A stretch of DNA of 64,000 bases from Pegea sp. RAD2-039 (Eukaryota > Chordata > Thaliacea > Salpida > Salpidae), in assembly GCA_034620365.1 (NCBI GenBank), contig JAQGEQ010000245.1, positions 124,001-188,000 of the forward strand, read 5' to 3'. A model generated the notes under the pieces. That model was not told where the DNA came from. It was given only the letters and a program-made list of their open reading frames with translations, and did not search any database. Position 1 is the stretch's first letter. Each line of letters opens with the position of its first letter. This document shows, in pieces, positions 38,491-52,369 of the stretch. The translations under genes and the position numbers were made by a program.

Positions 38491-39472
38491 AAAAGATATT
38501 TTTCGTAAATAATTTTTCCTCATTTCGTAAGTTTGCTTATTCATAATCATGAGAATAATTTTGTGAGTTGACAAAAAAATTAAAAACAAATTTCAATTGC
38601 TAAATATGATTAGCTTATTTGAGATTTTTCTAATTTTTGCCGAAACTTTTACTGGATATTTTTCAAAAAATGTTTTGGAAGTTCAAAGTCACTGAGTTGA
38701 GTCTAATATTGAACATTTTTCAATTCCAAAATTATGTTTCGAGTAAAATTTCTGACTTTCTTAATGTTTTATTTTATTTTTAATTATTGCAATCATTATT
38801 TTTAAAGTTTAACATTGTTTAAAGAAAGTAGTAGATTTTATATTTAATAAGTTCAGGCAACTGTTTTATTTTCAACTCATACTTTCTTTATGAAATCAAA
38901 TCAAACTTCATACCAGACTAAAAGTTCCGGTTCACTGATTTTGCTTTTTAGACTTATTTTTATTTAAAGTATAGCGTCGATGTACTACTTGTTATGATTT
39001 GAATGAAACTGTCTTCAACTTTCTATTTGAACTTTATAAATTTTCTTCCGAAATGGTTTTGTTTCATAAAATTTAACATTGGCAAATGAAGCAACTCAAC
39101 TATTTTTCAGTTAAAAACAGTAATTTAACAAAAAATGCTTTTTAATTTGCTTTACAATCACAAATTTTACTTTAGAATATTTTTAGATTTACAGTTATGT
39201 TTGCAATAATTTTATAAAGGTAGTTTATTTTTCGTTTGTTGTATATATTTTCTAATATAAAGCGTTTTTGGTTTATTGCGTTGAAAGAAGTTAAAATAAC
39301 AAAGAATGAAGATAACCAAATAACTCAATTCAAATAAAATTATTGCTAATGACTAATAATAAGAATAAAAAATTAAAATGAAACCTTTTTCAATGGCACT
39401 AATCAAAAATATAATCAAAATATTTTTAAAAATCAGGTTATTGACTATTTACAACTAATTTGATTTTTGTCC

Positions 39473-39586
39473 ATCGACAAGATGTCGATTTCAAATTGCT
39501 TTAACTGAATTAATTGATGAAAAATTAATTGCCTATCAATACTTGTTTACATTTATTAATTTCCTTTAATCTAGTATTTGTCTGGA
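39473..39586 (+). repeat. Variable-hairpin element core 18, subtype II
   Basis: ATCGAC-AAGAT-GTCGAT. Insert stem AATTAATT (39508-39515) with AATTAATT (39523-39530), 8 perfect pairs, 7-base loop. Confidence 0.82.
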
Positions 39587-41226
39587 CAAAACTCACTTTT
39601 CAAAATTCAATTCTCCATGTAAACTTAATTTATTTTAAACAACGAGACTTTAGTCTCTTATAGTTAAAAATGTTTTTGATGTAAAAAAAATTTAAATTAC
39701 TATACTCGTTGATATTTCTGAACATTTAATAAGTGTTTGTTGTACGCTCAAGTTAAAAAAGACAAAGTACAAGTCTAACAGATCTTAACACCAAATATTA
39801 GTTCTTTAAAGTATAAAAATCAAACCTGAAAGTGAAACAGAGAAGTTTCGTGACTGATAAAATTTAAAGTTTAATCTACTAAACTTTAATAAAAGTGAGA
39901 CAAATCGCAGATAGTATGTTTTAGTCAGAGTTATGCTGAATATTAATAAATCGATAACTTACAATTTTTTTTGAACATTTTTTTTATAGATTAGGTAATG
40001 TTTTCTTGTTAACCTATTAAATTATTATAAAAACAGTTGAATAAAATCAGTTTCTATGACTAATAGAGAATAGGTTTTATTTTAACTCAACAACAACAAC
40101 ATTTTGTAACTTTTTTTTTAATTTTATTAAAATATAACAACGCATTGTTTCTATGATAAAACAGATAAAATCGTTCCCAAAAACAAACTGTGTTTTATTA
40201 TTTTTTTTATTAAACGAAAAACTTATACATATACACTCAAATTTTTATTAAACTGTAATAAAATATCAATATAAACATTTCAAAATTGATATCTTAAAAG
40301 AGAAGCAGTTATTAGAATTCAAATTGATAATCATAAAACAAAGCAACAAAATCCTTCCAAAAATAAAACAGTACAATTAATAAGCTGACAAATTATTTGG
40401 TTAGGTTTTCCTAATTTTTCAGGGAATTCTAATTTGTAAACAGTTAATTTGATATTATCTAAATTGAACATTTAAAACTTAAAACAATATTAACATAGAT
40501 GAGTAACAAATATTAGAAAGTTTAAACTAATTTAACATCATATTATTTATAGTTTTTTTTTTCACTTTCATCTGAAAACATTCATTATATAAAATATTTA
40601 ATTATCATTGATTTGTTTCTTAAAAGATTTTTTGATGAAATTTGATTGGATTTAAAGTTGGTAAAAATTATTCAGCAGACTTAAAAAAGAAATTTAATGT
40701 TAAATAAAATCTTATTTATAAACCCAAAAAAGAATAGATTTTCTTTGAGTATCCAAAGGATTAGTGAATAAATGATAATAATTAACTAAATATCAAAATC
40801 TAGAAAATTATTCTTTTGCATTTAGCATTTTCAATCCTACAGAAAAATTGTTTTGTACTTCTTTGTGCATAAGGCATTTTAGTTTTACACTTTCCAAGAA
40901 CTTCTGTAAACTAAAATTAATAGAAAATACTTCTCATATAAAGCAAATATTATGACTTTTACTAAAACTGATATAAATGGTATATAAATCTGATAATAAA
41001 AATTTCATTATCTTAAAAGCAAAGAAGTTATTAAAAATCATAGTGAAAATCATTAACAAAGCAAAAAATGATTTACAAAAAGAAAGCTGTTAAAATAATT
41101 GTCACAATTAAATAACTTGGAAATTTCATTTGATAAAGCATTTACTCCGATAAATTCAATAAACTCCGATAAAAGCACTTTAAATTTGAAAGTTTGTTCG
41201 AATAAATTCTTAATTTTGGATTAATC

Positions 41227-41334
41227 TATCGACAAATGGTCGATGTCAAAAATTTTCATTTGATTACTGTATTCTATGAAACCGGGGATTATTTTTCAAT
41301 ATAAAAAGGTTTTTTCATCTAGTATTTGTCCGGA
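41227..41334 (+). repeat. Variable-hairpin element core 19
   Basis: Duplicate of cores 4 and 23; here the insert stem TTTCAT/ATGAAA is perfect. Confidence 0.82.
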
Positions 41335-41796
41335 AATTTTTTTTTCAAAAATTCATTTGATAAATTTGAATTAATTCTAATCACAGTTATAATTTTGTAT
41401 GTTGACAATAAAGATAAAAACAAATTGCTTTTACTAATTTTGATTAACCTTTTTAAGATTTTTCTAATTTTGATCGAAATTATTCCTTCATATTTTTAAA
41501 TAAACTCAAATACAATGAAAATTAAAAACGTTTTTAATCGGCAGCATCTACCAAAGTAAAATAGTAGATAGTTTGATAGTTTTTTTTTCACATAAAAATG
41601 TATGTTAAAAAGTTTTAATTTACTTTAAATTTAAAATAATAAAAATAAATTCTTATAAAAATTTTAATTTTGTTTGATACGAAAAACTACTTGTTAAGTT
41701 AGTTTTGTTTTCAATTTAAACATATTTATTCGTAATTTCAACAAAGTTTGAAAGTAAGCCTTAGAACTCAAGTTATCAAATATCACTTACAAAAAC

Positions 41797-41893
41797 ATAG
41801 CCTAAAGCAATGCAAGGTGTTCAAAATTATTTGTCTTCAGCGACGTCTAGCGTCAACTTTTTTTACTGTAGAAACATAAAATTCAAAAATATT
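41797..41893 (+). repeat. GACG-TCTAG-CGTC hairpin block, copy 5
   Basis: Perfect stem at 41842-41854. Confidence 0.8.
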
Positions 41894-42949
41894 TAATTAA
41901 ATTTTTATTATTTTTGTCAAAACATTTTTACTTACACAAAACAATCAATCTTGCTTAAGTTTTATGAAGTAAACTTTAGTATTTTCTAAAAACTACTTAG
42001 GTTAAAAAGTAAACTATAAATGTTATCCAAAAGACGAATTTATTGCTATTTAAATCATTACAGTAAAAGAAAAGTTAAATAACCAGAAAGAGAAAATCTC
42101 AAATGATTTGTTTCTTTAATCATTATAAGTCAAGATTTAAAGTTTGAAATTTTTCTACAAAAGCTGCAACTTATTCGCAATTTTGTTGTAAAAAATTTAT
42201 ACATTAAAAGCATTTTTATCGTTTTTATTAAATATGGTGAGTATAAATGTTTAATAAGTTCTTAAGTGATTTTTATACAGTAAGTTCAGTACTACTTTTT
42301 TTGTAAAGCCTTTACCCGCCTGGTATTTTTTCTAATAGTTTACATAATAAAATGCAGAAGAGTAGTGGTGAGGCTCAGTTATCTTTGACAAGTCGTTGAT
42401 TGATATTAAGTTTTAGTGATTCTTCGATCTTTTAATTTGACTCACTAAAATTTTTGAATTTGTTTTTCATGGATTGCAGGATAGTTTGAATGGATATAAA
42501 ACTATAAGAAGTAATTTTAAAGTAGAAATTTAGTTTTGTTTAATTCACTATTTACAGTTTCTTTGTTTATTCAATACTTTGCTATCATCTAACTTTATTG
42601 ATCTTCTCTAAAAAACAAATAGAAAAAATAGTTTTAAGTAGTATTTCTCGTAACTTTTATTAATTCAAATCACTATCCTGTTGATTACAATGACAAATAA
42701 CAATTTCTTCAAAATTTTTAAAATCGACAAACATTTGATGTCAAATTGCAATTCACGGAGTTTAATTTTATTAATTGAAACATTCAAGCTGTTTTAACTC
42801 TGAATGTCTGTTTGTACTTCTCCGTATAAACCTTCACATTAATTTATCGACAAATGGTCGATACCAAAAATAGAGAACTTTCATTGTGTAATTATCTAAG
42901 ACTGATACATTCTACGTTATAATTTGTTTTTAATAATCTCGTCAAAAAC

Positions 42950-43190
42950 AGATTTAATATCCACAAGATCTCACTGCGAACTGAAGCACGATCTTTGACA
43001 AAGATGAATAAGCCAGAAGTTGATGAGTTCAAAATAACATCTTGTGTCGATCGAAGATGACGTCATCAGCATGTGATGTCATCAGTGATTGATATGTTTG
43101 GTTTTCAGTTTGAAAGAAGAGTTTTTGAAAAAAGAAGATGATCATCAAATGCAGATATTGGTAAGATGTTGATCTTAATGATGTTGATGT
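42950..43190 (+). repeat. Module with paired TGACGTCA palindromes, copy 3
   Basis: TGACGTCA at 43058-43065 and TGATGTCA at 43074-43081, 16 bp apart. Confidence 0.8.
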
Positions 43191-44531
43191 TAATGATGAG
43201 TCCTTATAAATTTATCAATTAAAAAAATACAATTAATCCTTAAAACCAAAATTATTTTTTTTAAAAAACTCTTAGAAAATAGATTTAATAGTATTCAATA
43301 CTATAGCTAACTCAAATAAAGTTAATAAATTACTTTTTCTCCTTTTTTGTTTAGTTTTAATTTAACAAAAGTAAAACAATTTTATCTGCTAATAAAAAGT
43401 AGTTGTTAAAATAAAAATATTAATTTTTATTCTAAAATTTCCTTAAAAGGAAATGTTATTGAAAACTGAGATTTATCTAAAGCTAGAAATTTGAATGTGA
43501 AATATTCTAAAGTAAATTTATTGTCGGAAAACTATTAAAATAGAAAAACAAAACATGAAAAAAATTGGGATACTTTTTAAAATAATTTTTGTTTTTATAA
43601 AATTTTAATAATTATATAATTTTAAGTTTAAGTTTGCTAATAACAGCTACTGTTTTTATTTCTTAATAATTTTATTTATTTTGTTTATTTCTATTTTTTC
43701 ATAATATTATCATTATTGAAAAACATTGAAAAAGATTTTTTGTAAAACAACATTACTGATACTTAATTTGCATGAAAATAAAATAGTAAAGAATAATGTT
43801 TGCTAAAAATATTTAAAAATTTGAAAGAGAAAAATAATTTTATCTTAAATTGATTTTTATTATTATTCGTTTTTCAAATTAATATTTTACTTCAAAATCA
43901 AGAAGATTTCTAAAATTTGCTCTTTTTGAAAGAAAATTCTTCTTATTGTTCTTTTTACTTATAGTTGAAAGACTAGAATGTCTTTAAAATTGTTTTATTT
44001 TAAAACTTCATTACAATTGCATCCTCTTAAATATTTCTAAAATTAATCTCTATTACATTAAGAGGTGAAATTTAAAGTTGTTAATTCTGTTATTTTAATA
44101 AAAGTTTGATTTACTAGTTTTGATGTGATTACAATTTTAGATATTTCAGAAACTTCTTGGCTACAGTAATTTTTAAGCCAAATGTTTTATTTTCAAATAC
44201 ATATTTTAGTTTCAAAAGTAACTTTTTAATTAATTGAGTTTGTTTAGCTAACATCAAATGCATTTTGTAAATTTGTACTTTTGCTAAAATATCTACAAAT
44301 ACTTTTTTAAACTTTTTTCAGTTTAAAGTTTAAATTTTGAATATTTATAAGCAAAGTTTGTTAATTAGTCATAAGTTTGCTGCTTAATGTAGTTAAATAA
44401 AATTATTTTTTTAATTTCGTTGATCAATAATAATGGTTTCAAGTCCCTCGTTCAAAAGCTACAAAAATTAAGGTAACGAAGTTTAATAGAAAGTTCTAGC
44501 TTTATAATTAGCTAATAATAATTTTGCATTC

Positions 44532-44552
44532 AGCAGAGTGGCGCAGCGGAAG
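44532..44552 (+). pseudogene. Initiator tRNA-Met 5' fragment, first 21 nt
   Basis: Same 21-base fragment and same breakpoint as at 27107, inside the duplicated block 43140-45690. Confidence 0.85.
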
Positions 44553-45082
44553 TATAAAAACTGGAGTCTTTAAGTCACTGAGCAGCACCATTTGTCAAGT
44601 AGATATAAAGGTAGAATAATTATAATCTCTAAAATTATAAAAATAAAACTATTAGAGAGACATCTTGTGGCTGAAAAAATTAACTAATAATTTTCATTTC
44701 TATTAATCTAAAGTTGTTTCATAAATTGCTGGATAATTTGAAAAGAAAAACTATAAGTATAAATTGAAAAAAATATATTTTCTAACTTACTACTGCAAGT
44801 TTATAACGAATTTATTTATTGACTATCTTGCTACTCACTAAGATCAATCATATTCTGTTGAAATAAAATATTTTTAGGTAGTAATCATCTTAATTTTCTG
44901 TAAATCGAATCACTGCCCTGTTATTTACAACGACAAATAACAAACTCTACAAAATTTCAATACTAAAATTTAGAGAAATATTTGACGTCAAATTGCAATT
45001 TACGTCATCTAATTGTTAATTGAAACTTTCAACTAAAAAGCAGGTTTGTTTATATTTCTCAGTTTTGATTTTCGGATTATTT

Positions 45083-45194
45083 TATCGACGCATGGTCGAT
45101 ACCAAAAATATATCCTGTCGACATACAAGTTGTTAAATGATTTTGGTTAAACGTCTTGATATAATAACTTCTTTTCATCTAGTATTTGTCCGGA
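45083..45194 (+). repeat. Variable-hairpin element core 20
   Basis: Inverted repeat TATCGAC-GCATG-GTCGATA. Insert closed by TATATC (45109-45114) with GATATA (45158-45163), plus GAC/GTC inside. Compare core 11. Confidence 0.88.
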
Positions 45195-45521
45195 ATAAAG
45201 TTATTTTTCGATTATTATTTTTTTTAAATTTGATTTATACTTAATCATAATATTTATTTGCTATATAAACAATGGAGATAAAAACAAATAGCTTTTGCTA
45301 AATATGATTACTTTATTTAAGATTTTTATAATTTTGAACGAAACTGTTTCTGGAAAATATTTTGAATTTGTTTTCGAAGTTTGAATTCACTGAGTTGAGT
45401 CAATTTTTTGTAACCTACTATTAATTTTTATTTACAAATCGCGATCATACGACTCTGCTAATCTGGTTGAAATTTTCAGAAATAAGGTTATTAACCAGTT
45501 GCTACTTATTTCATTTTTAAT

Positions 45522-45634
45522 TATCGACAAGTTGTCAATTTCAAATTGTTAAATGCATAAAAGTGATGATCAAATCTTCGCTGAGAGATAATTTTTTATA
45601 CTTATTAATTTCTTTCAATCTAGCATTTGTCCGA
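45522..45634 (+). repeat. Variable-hairpin element core 21, subtype II
   Basis: Duplicated partner of core 12; the outer stem has one G-T and one mismatch. Confidence 0.78.
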
Positions 45635-45699
45635 ACATAATTAATTTTCAAAAATTAAGTTTTTTCTATAAGCTAGATTTATTTTAAACAACAAAAACT

Positions 45700-47150
45700 T
45701 TTTTTTTTATTTTGATAACCATTGTACATTATGTTTTTAATATTTGCTATTTATCAATTTTTCTAAAATTAGTTTCAAAAGATTTATTTTTACTATAAAT
45801 ATAAAAGTATGTTTTATGTAAAAATGATTGTAATAATTTTAAATGAGTTTTTTTCTGAATGTTTTATTGAAATTCTTTTCAAATTTCTAATCAGAGTTTA
45901 GTTTAAATTATAAACCAGTTTTATCTAAAGTTTTAACATTGTCCAAATTACTGTTAACAAAAAAAATTCCTATAAAAGTGAAAATAAACTAAACAATTAT
46001 GTTGTTGGCTCAACAATTTTAAATTTAAAGGTTAAGTTTGAAATTTTTTTGGAAATGAAATTGATTAGTTCCAAGCTTGAAGTGAAAAAATTCTAAAAAT
46101 AGAGTATTGTTTACTATTTTGTTACAACAAGTTAGAATTAGATTGTCGTCGAATAATGTAGATTTATTTAATAAAAAGTATTTTACTAATATTTACCTAA
46201 TGTTTTTTTATTTTGTCCGACTTCATAAGTAATAAATTGTATAGATTCGAGCAAATAAACTTTTTATTTCAATAAGCTTTATATTGAAAAATTCAAATAA
46301 ACTTTTACAAAGATTTTCATTTTTAAACATAACAACACATCCATGATAAAACCACTTAATGAAGAAATCAAATAGGTTCAACAATGAATCAAATGATAAT
46401 TGTAGTTCTGGTTTTTACTGGTAAACTTCTAGCAAAAATTGTGATAATACCATTTACATATCATATCATTTTACAACTTTATGAAAAATTACAGATAAAT
46501 TTGTCTATGGTTTAATTTCTGTTTAACGGTTTTATTAAGTGTTTGATACAGTTAATGCAAACAAATTAAAAGAAGTTTAATTCAATAAAGTTTATTTCAA
46601 TCAAATCAAATGAAGTGTAGTGAGTTATTTATTCTGTTTAAACGAGTCTTTCTATCTTTTTTTTCGTCATAGTATGGTTATGTATTAAACAAGTTTTCCT
46701 TATTTGAATTTAATAAAGATCTTCTGTATACAATTATATTAAAAAACATTAATTTGTCTGTATTTACATTGATTAAGCAAGTTGGGAACTTTACTTTTCA
46801 AATAGGTTTTTCTATTTGATTTTATCAAAATTCATTTTTTTTAAATCATTGATAAATTTTAGAGTCAAATAATAGTCCAAATTTAAGATTATTACAATGT
46901 ATAGATTGTGAACGTTACAAAGTGTTGATTATCTAAAATATCAAAAGGCAATTATACGTATTATATCTTTAACACAATTTTCAAACTATTTATTATTAAA
47001 GAATATATGAAACTTAACTGTGAAATTAACAGCTTTTATACTTTTATGACAACTTTTTTTAATTACTTTATTTCCGTCTATAAATAAACATATAAAGATT
47101 TTCATTAAGTTAAATAAATACTTCTGCCAAACAAATTATAGTGCTTTTTT
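45700..47150. other. Gene-free, mostly unique A+T-rich stretch
   Basis: One of the longer stretches without the recurrent modules. No open frame with coding character, no RNA gene recognised. Confidence 0.5.
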
Positions 47151-48740
47151 GTTTTTTTTGCATTAAGTATGTTTTTGTAACTCAAATCACTATCCTGTTG
47201 ATTATAACTTTCAAAAACATGAATTTTGACAAATATTTGAGATCGAATTGAAAATCATGCGAAGTAATATTTTAAAATAAAACATCCAAGTAGTTGTACA
47301 ATTAAACTTTTCTGTTATTTTTTAGTTAAATTTGTCTGATATTTTTATCGACAAATGGTCGATATCAAAAATTAATTTTACTTTACAGATTTCTGTTAAA
47401 GGTTAAAGAACATTTCTTTATGTAAAAAATCTTCTCATCTAGTATTTGTCAGGAAAAAGTGAATTTTTAAAATTTTTTATCTATCTTTAAAAGTTTGATT
47501 TATGTAAAACTGTGAGACGATATTTATTTTTTATTAACATCAATCTTATAGAAAAATATTTCCTACTTGTTAGTGAATAAAAAATTTTAGTTTTAAACTT
47601 TTTAATGATGTTTTAAAACTGAGACTTTTACAAATACTATTTGTGAAAAGCTAATTGTATGATTATAAATAAAACTTGTATAAACTTTAATACACAGTGC
47701 TTGGTAAGCTCAAATTCATTGAGTAACACTATTTGTCTGACAGATAGGAGGATACAACGTTTATAAAATTATAAAATTTAAACATACAACTGTTACAATG
47801 ACATCTTGTGACTGAAAATTAAATAGTAAAATGCAATTAAATTTTACAAAAGTTTCAATTTAAAGTTTAATGTAATAAACTTTAGTAAAAGTGAGACAAA
47901 TCTCAAATAATTTGTTCAAGTCAGGTTTACACTGAATCTTAATGAATTGACAAGATAGAATTTGATTAAACTTTTTTTTTGTATAATTTAAGTAATGTTT
48001 TTTTTAACTCGTTTAAGTATTATAAAAAGAGTTGATTAATATTACATTTTATTTACTTTTAAAGATTATATTTTAGTTAAACTTAAAAAAAAAAATCTTA
48101 CACCACTTTTTAAAAGTTATTATTATAAATATAACGTTGCCGTGTTTCTCTATGAATAATGAAATAAGAATTTTATAGAACTACTACTCATATTTTTAAA
48201 TTTTTTTTTAGTAAACAAAAAAATTATGTTTATATACTGATTATTTTTTAGAAATTTGTAGTAAAATGCGACAATAAATATTTGAAACTTAAAATATTAA
48301 AAGAGAAGCAGTTATTAAAATTCAATGTGAAAATCATTAAACAAAGCAACAAAAGCTTTATAAAAATAAAACAGTAAAACAAATGTTGTAATTAAATAAC
48401 TTAAAACTTTATGTTGAAATCTATCAATAGCTCTGAAATTTCATGATCACTTTAATTTTAACAAATTTATTATAATGACTTTCGGCGTTGTAAAAAGCGC
48501 AAAAGCTTTTGTCGAAAGAGGTAAACAAACATAAACAGAAATTGTTCTTTTTATCACAATCTTATTAATCAATGTTTATGCCAAGAAGCAAACCACCGAT
48601 GTTTAAAAATTAAAAAAAAAATACAAAAATATTTACAAAAAAGTGGGGAAATATTTGCAAAGAGTTGTAAGAAAGTTCATAAAAGATATTTACATCACAA
48701 CTAAATTCCAAGATCCATTTGCAATAACGACATTTTCCAG
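47150..48740 (+). repeat. Duplicated block delta, copy 1
   Basis: Matches 53240-54425, and 62620-63230 continuing into the 63245-63735 module. Its right part (from 48214) is the same module as window positions 1-690. Confidence 0.82.
47346..47454 (+). repeat. Variable-hairpin element core 22
   Basis: Perfect inverted repeat 47346-47364, box TTTGTCAGGAAAAAG. Insert hairpin CTTTACAGA/TCTGTTAAAG (47381-47401), 9 pairs with a one-base bulge. Confidence 0.85.
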
Positions 48741-49497
48741 AACTAATTTCTAAAAAAAGTTTCTATTAAATAACTTTTAAAGTTGAACATTGTTATAAGA
48801 AGAGAGTATTAAAGTTTAGATTTAATTACTTTTTATATGTTATTAAGTTATTATATAAGTTTAAACAAAAGCTTTATAAAAATAAAACAGTAAAACAAAT
48901 GTTGTAATTAAATAACTTGAAACTTTATGTTGAAATCTATCAATAGTTCTGAAATTTCATGATCACTTTAATTTCAACAAATTTATTATGATGACTTTCG
49001 GCGTTGTAAATATGTATCTTGTTGTATTTCGCTTACAAGACAAAAAGTATTATTTTTTAAACTTGTACGTTTGCTAAAATATCTAAAAATCGTTGTAGAC
49101 TTTTTTAACTGTTTGAAAATGAACAGTAAAGTTTCCAACAAATTTTCATTAGATTTTATAATACAATTTTGTTTTGTTGTTAAAAAATCAGATGAAAGAA
49201 CCTTTAAATTGAAATTAATAATTATTATAAGAATTATCTTTAGATGAGATTAATAGAAAACATTTAAAATCAACATTAAAAATATATATGATAATAAATA
49301 TCCAATTAATCGAAAACTTTTCAATTTCAAAAGATTTTTAATTTTTTTTACTATCAATCTTACATAGAAAGTATTTCCTTCTTCTTAGTAGATGATAAAT
49401 TCTAGTTATAAACTGCTTAATGATTTATTTAAAACTATAACTATTATAAAAACATTTTATATAAAGTTAATTGTATGAGTATATGAGGTTAGGGTTA

Positions 49498-49522
49498 CAA
49501 CTAAAAATTGTATTTTTAGTTG
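49498..49522. repeat. Perfect 10-bp inverted repeat, second copy
   Basis: Same inverted repeat and ggttagggtta context as 13218-13242; the T-run starts after one C. Confidence 0.8.
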
Positions 49523-49825
49523 CTTTTTTTACTAAAGACAAAAATCATATTTATACATTTAATATTTTACTAAATTTGTTGTAAATCTGATAATAAAAAT
49601 TTCATTATCTTAAAAGCAAAGAAGTTATTAAAAATCATAGTGAAAATTATTAACAAAGCAAAAAATTGCTTTACAAAAAGAAAGCTGTTAAAACAATTGT
49701 CACAATTAAATAACTTGAAAATTTCATTTGAAAATGCATTTACTCCGATAAATTCAATAAACTCCGATTAAAGCACTTTTAAATTTGAAAGTTTGTTCGA
49801 ATAAATTCTTAATTTTGGATTAATC

Positions 49826-49932
49826 TATCGACATATGGTCGATGTCAAAAATTTTTTTTTGATTGCTGTATTCTATGAAACCGAGGATTATTTTTCAATA
49901 TAAAAATGTATTTTTATCTAGTATTTGTCCAG
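49826..49932 (+). repeat. Variable-hairpin element core 23
   Basis: Duplicate of cores 4 and 19. Inverted-repeat loop ATATG; box TTTGTCCAGAA; the insert stem has decayed to a T-run. Confidence 0.78.
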
Positions 49933-50394
49933 AAAAAAAATATTTTTCAAAAATTCATTTCATAAATATGAATTAATTATAATCATAAGAATAATTTTGT
50001 ATGTTGACAATAAAGATAAAAACAAATTGCTTTTACTAATTTTGATTAACCTTTTTAAGATATTTTTAATTTTGATAGAAATTATTCCTTCATATGTTCA
50101 AATAAACTCACATACAATGAAAATTAAAAACGTTCTTAATCGGCAGCATCTGCCAAAGTAAAATAGTAGATAGTTTGATAGATTTTTATTACATAAAAAT
50201 GTATGTTAAAAAGTTTAAAGTTATTTTGCATTTAAAATAAAAAAAATAATTTCCCATAAAAATTTTAATTTTGTTTGATACGAAAAGCTACTTGTTAAGT
50301 TAGTTTTGTTTTCAATTTAAATATAATTATCATAATTTCATCAAAGTTTAAAAGTAAGTCTTAAAATTCAAGTTATCAAATATCACTTACAAAA

Positions 50395-50493
50395 ACATAG
50401 CCTAAAGCAATGCAAGGATTTCAAAATTATTTATCTTCAGCGACGTCTAGCGTCAACTTTTTTTACTATAGAAACATAAAACTCAAAAATATT
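50395..50493 (+). repeat. GACG-TCTAG-CGTC hairpin block, copy 6
   Basis: Perfect stem at 50442-50454. Confidence 0.8.
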
Positions 50494-51539
50494 TAATTAA
50501 ATTTTTACTATTTTTTCAAAACATTTTTACTTACACAAAACAATCAATTCTGTTTAATTAAGTTTTATGAAGTAAACTTTAGGTTTTTCTAAAAACTACT
50601 TAGGTTAAAAAGTAAACTATAAACCAAAAGACGAATTTATTGTTATTTTAATCGTTACAGTAAAAGAAAAGTTAAATAACCAGAAAGAGAAAATCTCAAA
50701 TGATTTGTTTCTTTAATCATTATAAGACAAGATTTAAAGTTTGAAATTTTTCTATAAAAGCTGCAACTTATTCGCAATCTTGTTGTGAAAAATTTCTACA
50801 TTAAAAGCATTTTTATCGTTTTTATTAAATATGGTGAGTCTAAATATTTAATAAGTTCTTAAGTGATTTATATACTGTAAGTTCAGTACTACTTTTTCTG
50901 TAAAGCGTTTACCCACCTGGTATTTTTTCTAATAGTTTACATAATAAAATGCAGAAGAGTAGTGGTGAGACTCAGTTATCTTTGACAAGTCGTTGATTGA
51001 TATTAAGTCTTAGTGATTCTTCGATCTTTTAATTTGACTCACTAATAAATTTAAATTTGTTTTTCATGGATTGCAGGATAGTTTGAATGGATATAAAATT
51101 ATATGAAGTAATTTTAAAGTAGAAACAAAGTTTTGTTTAATTCAATATTTACAGTTTCTTTGTTTATTCAATACTTTGCTTCCAACTAACTTTATTGATC
51201 TTCTGTAAAAAACAAATAGAAAAAATAGTTTTAAGTAATATTTTTCGTAACTTTTATTAATTCAGATCACAATCCTGTTGATTACAATGACAAATAACAA
51301 TTTCTTCAAAATTTTTAAAATCGACAAACATTTGATGTCAAATTGCAATTCACGGAGTTTAAGTTTATTAATTGAAACATTCAAGTTGTCTTAACTTTGA
51401 AAGTTTGTTTGTACTTCTCCGTATAAATCTTCACATTAATATATTGACAAATGGTCGATACTAAAAATAGAGAACTTTCATTGTGTAATTATATAAGACT
51501 GATACATTCTACATTATAATTCGTTTTTAATAATCTCTT

Positions 51540-51780
51540 CAAAAACAGATTTAATATCCACAAGATCTCACCGCGATGTTGAACACAATCTTTGACAAAG
51601 ATGAGTAAGCCAGAAGTTGATGAGTTCAAAATAAAATCTGGTGTCGATCGAAGATAACGTCATCAGCATGTGACGTCATCAGTGATTGATTTGTTTGGTT
51701 TTTAGTTTGAAAGAAGAATTTTTGAAAAAAGAAGATGATCATCAAATGCAGATATTGGTAAGATGTTCATCTTAATGATG
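51540..51780 (+). repeat. Module with paired TGACGTCA palindromes, copy 4
   Basis: TAACGTCA then TGACGTCA (51671-51678), same 16-bp spacing as copy 3, with which it shares the duplicated block. Confidence 0.8.
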
Positions 51781-52369
51781 TTGATTTTAATGATGAGTTC
51801 TTATAAATTTATCCATTAAAAAAATACAATTATTCCTTAAAACCAAAATTATTTTTTTAAATAATTTCTTAGAAAATAGATTGAATAGTATTCAATATGA
51901 TAGATAACTCAAATAAAGTTAATAAATTACTTTTTCTTATCTTTTGTTTAGTTTTATTTCAACCAAAAGTAGAACAATTTTATCTGCTAATAAAAAGTAT
52001 TTGTTAAAAATAGAAATATTAATTTTTATTCTAAAATTTCCTTAAAAGTAAATTTAATTGAAAACCTAGATTTATCTAAAGCTAGAAATTTGAGTCTAAA
52101 ATATTCTAAAGTAAATTTATTGTCGGAAAACTATTTAAGGAGAAAAATAAAACATGAAAAAATTTGGATAATTTTCAAAAATTCTCTGTGGTTTTATGAA
52201 ATTTTAATAATTATATAATTTTAAGTTTAAGTTTGCTAATAACAGCTACTGTTTTTATTTCTTAATAATTTTATTTATTTTGTTTATTTCTACTTTTTCA
52301 TAATATTATTATTTTTGAAAAACATTGAAAAAGATTTTTTGTAAAACAACAATATTGAGGTAAATATAA

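Larger units (their letters stand above)
40985..45240 (+). repeat. Duplicated block gamma, copy 1
   Basis: Colinear with 49585-53235 apart from about 0.7 kb (roughly 43750-44440) that is missing from the second copy. Includes cores 19 and 20, TGACGTCA module 3, hairpin block 5 and a truncated tRNA. Confidence 0.88.
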
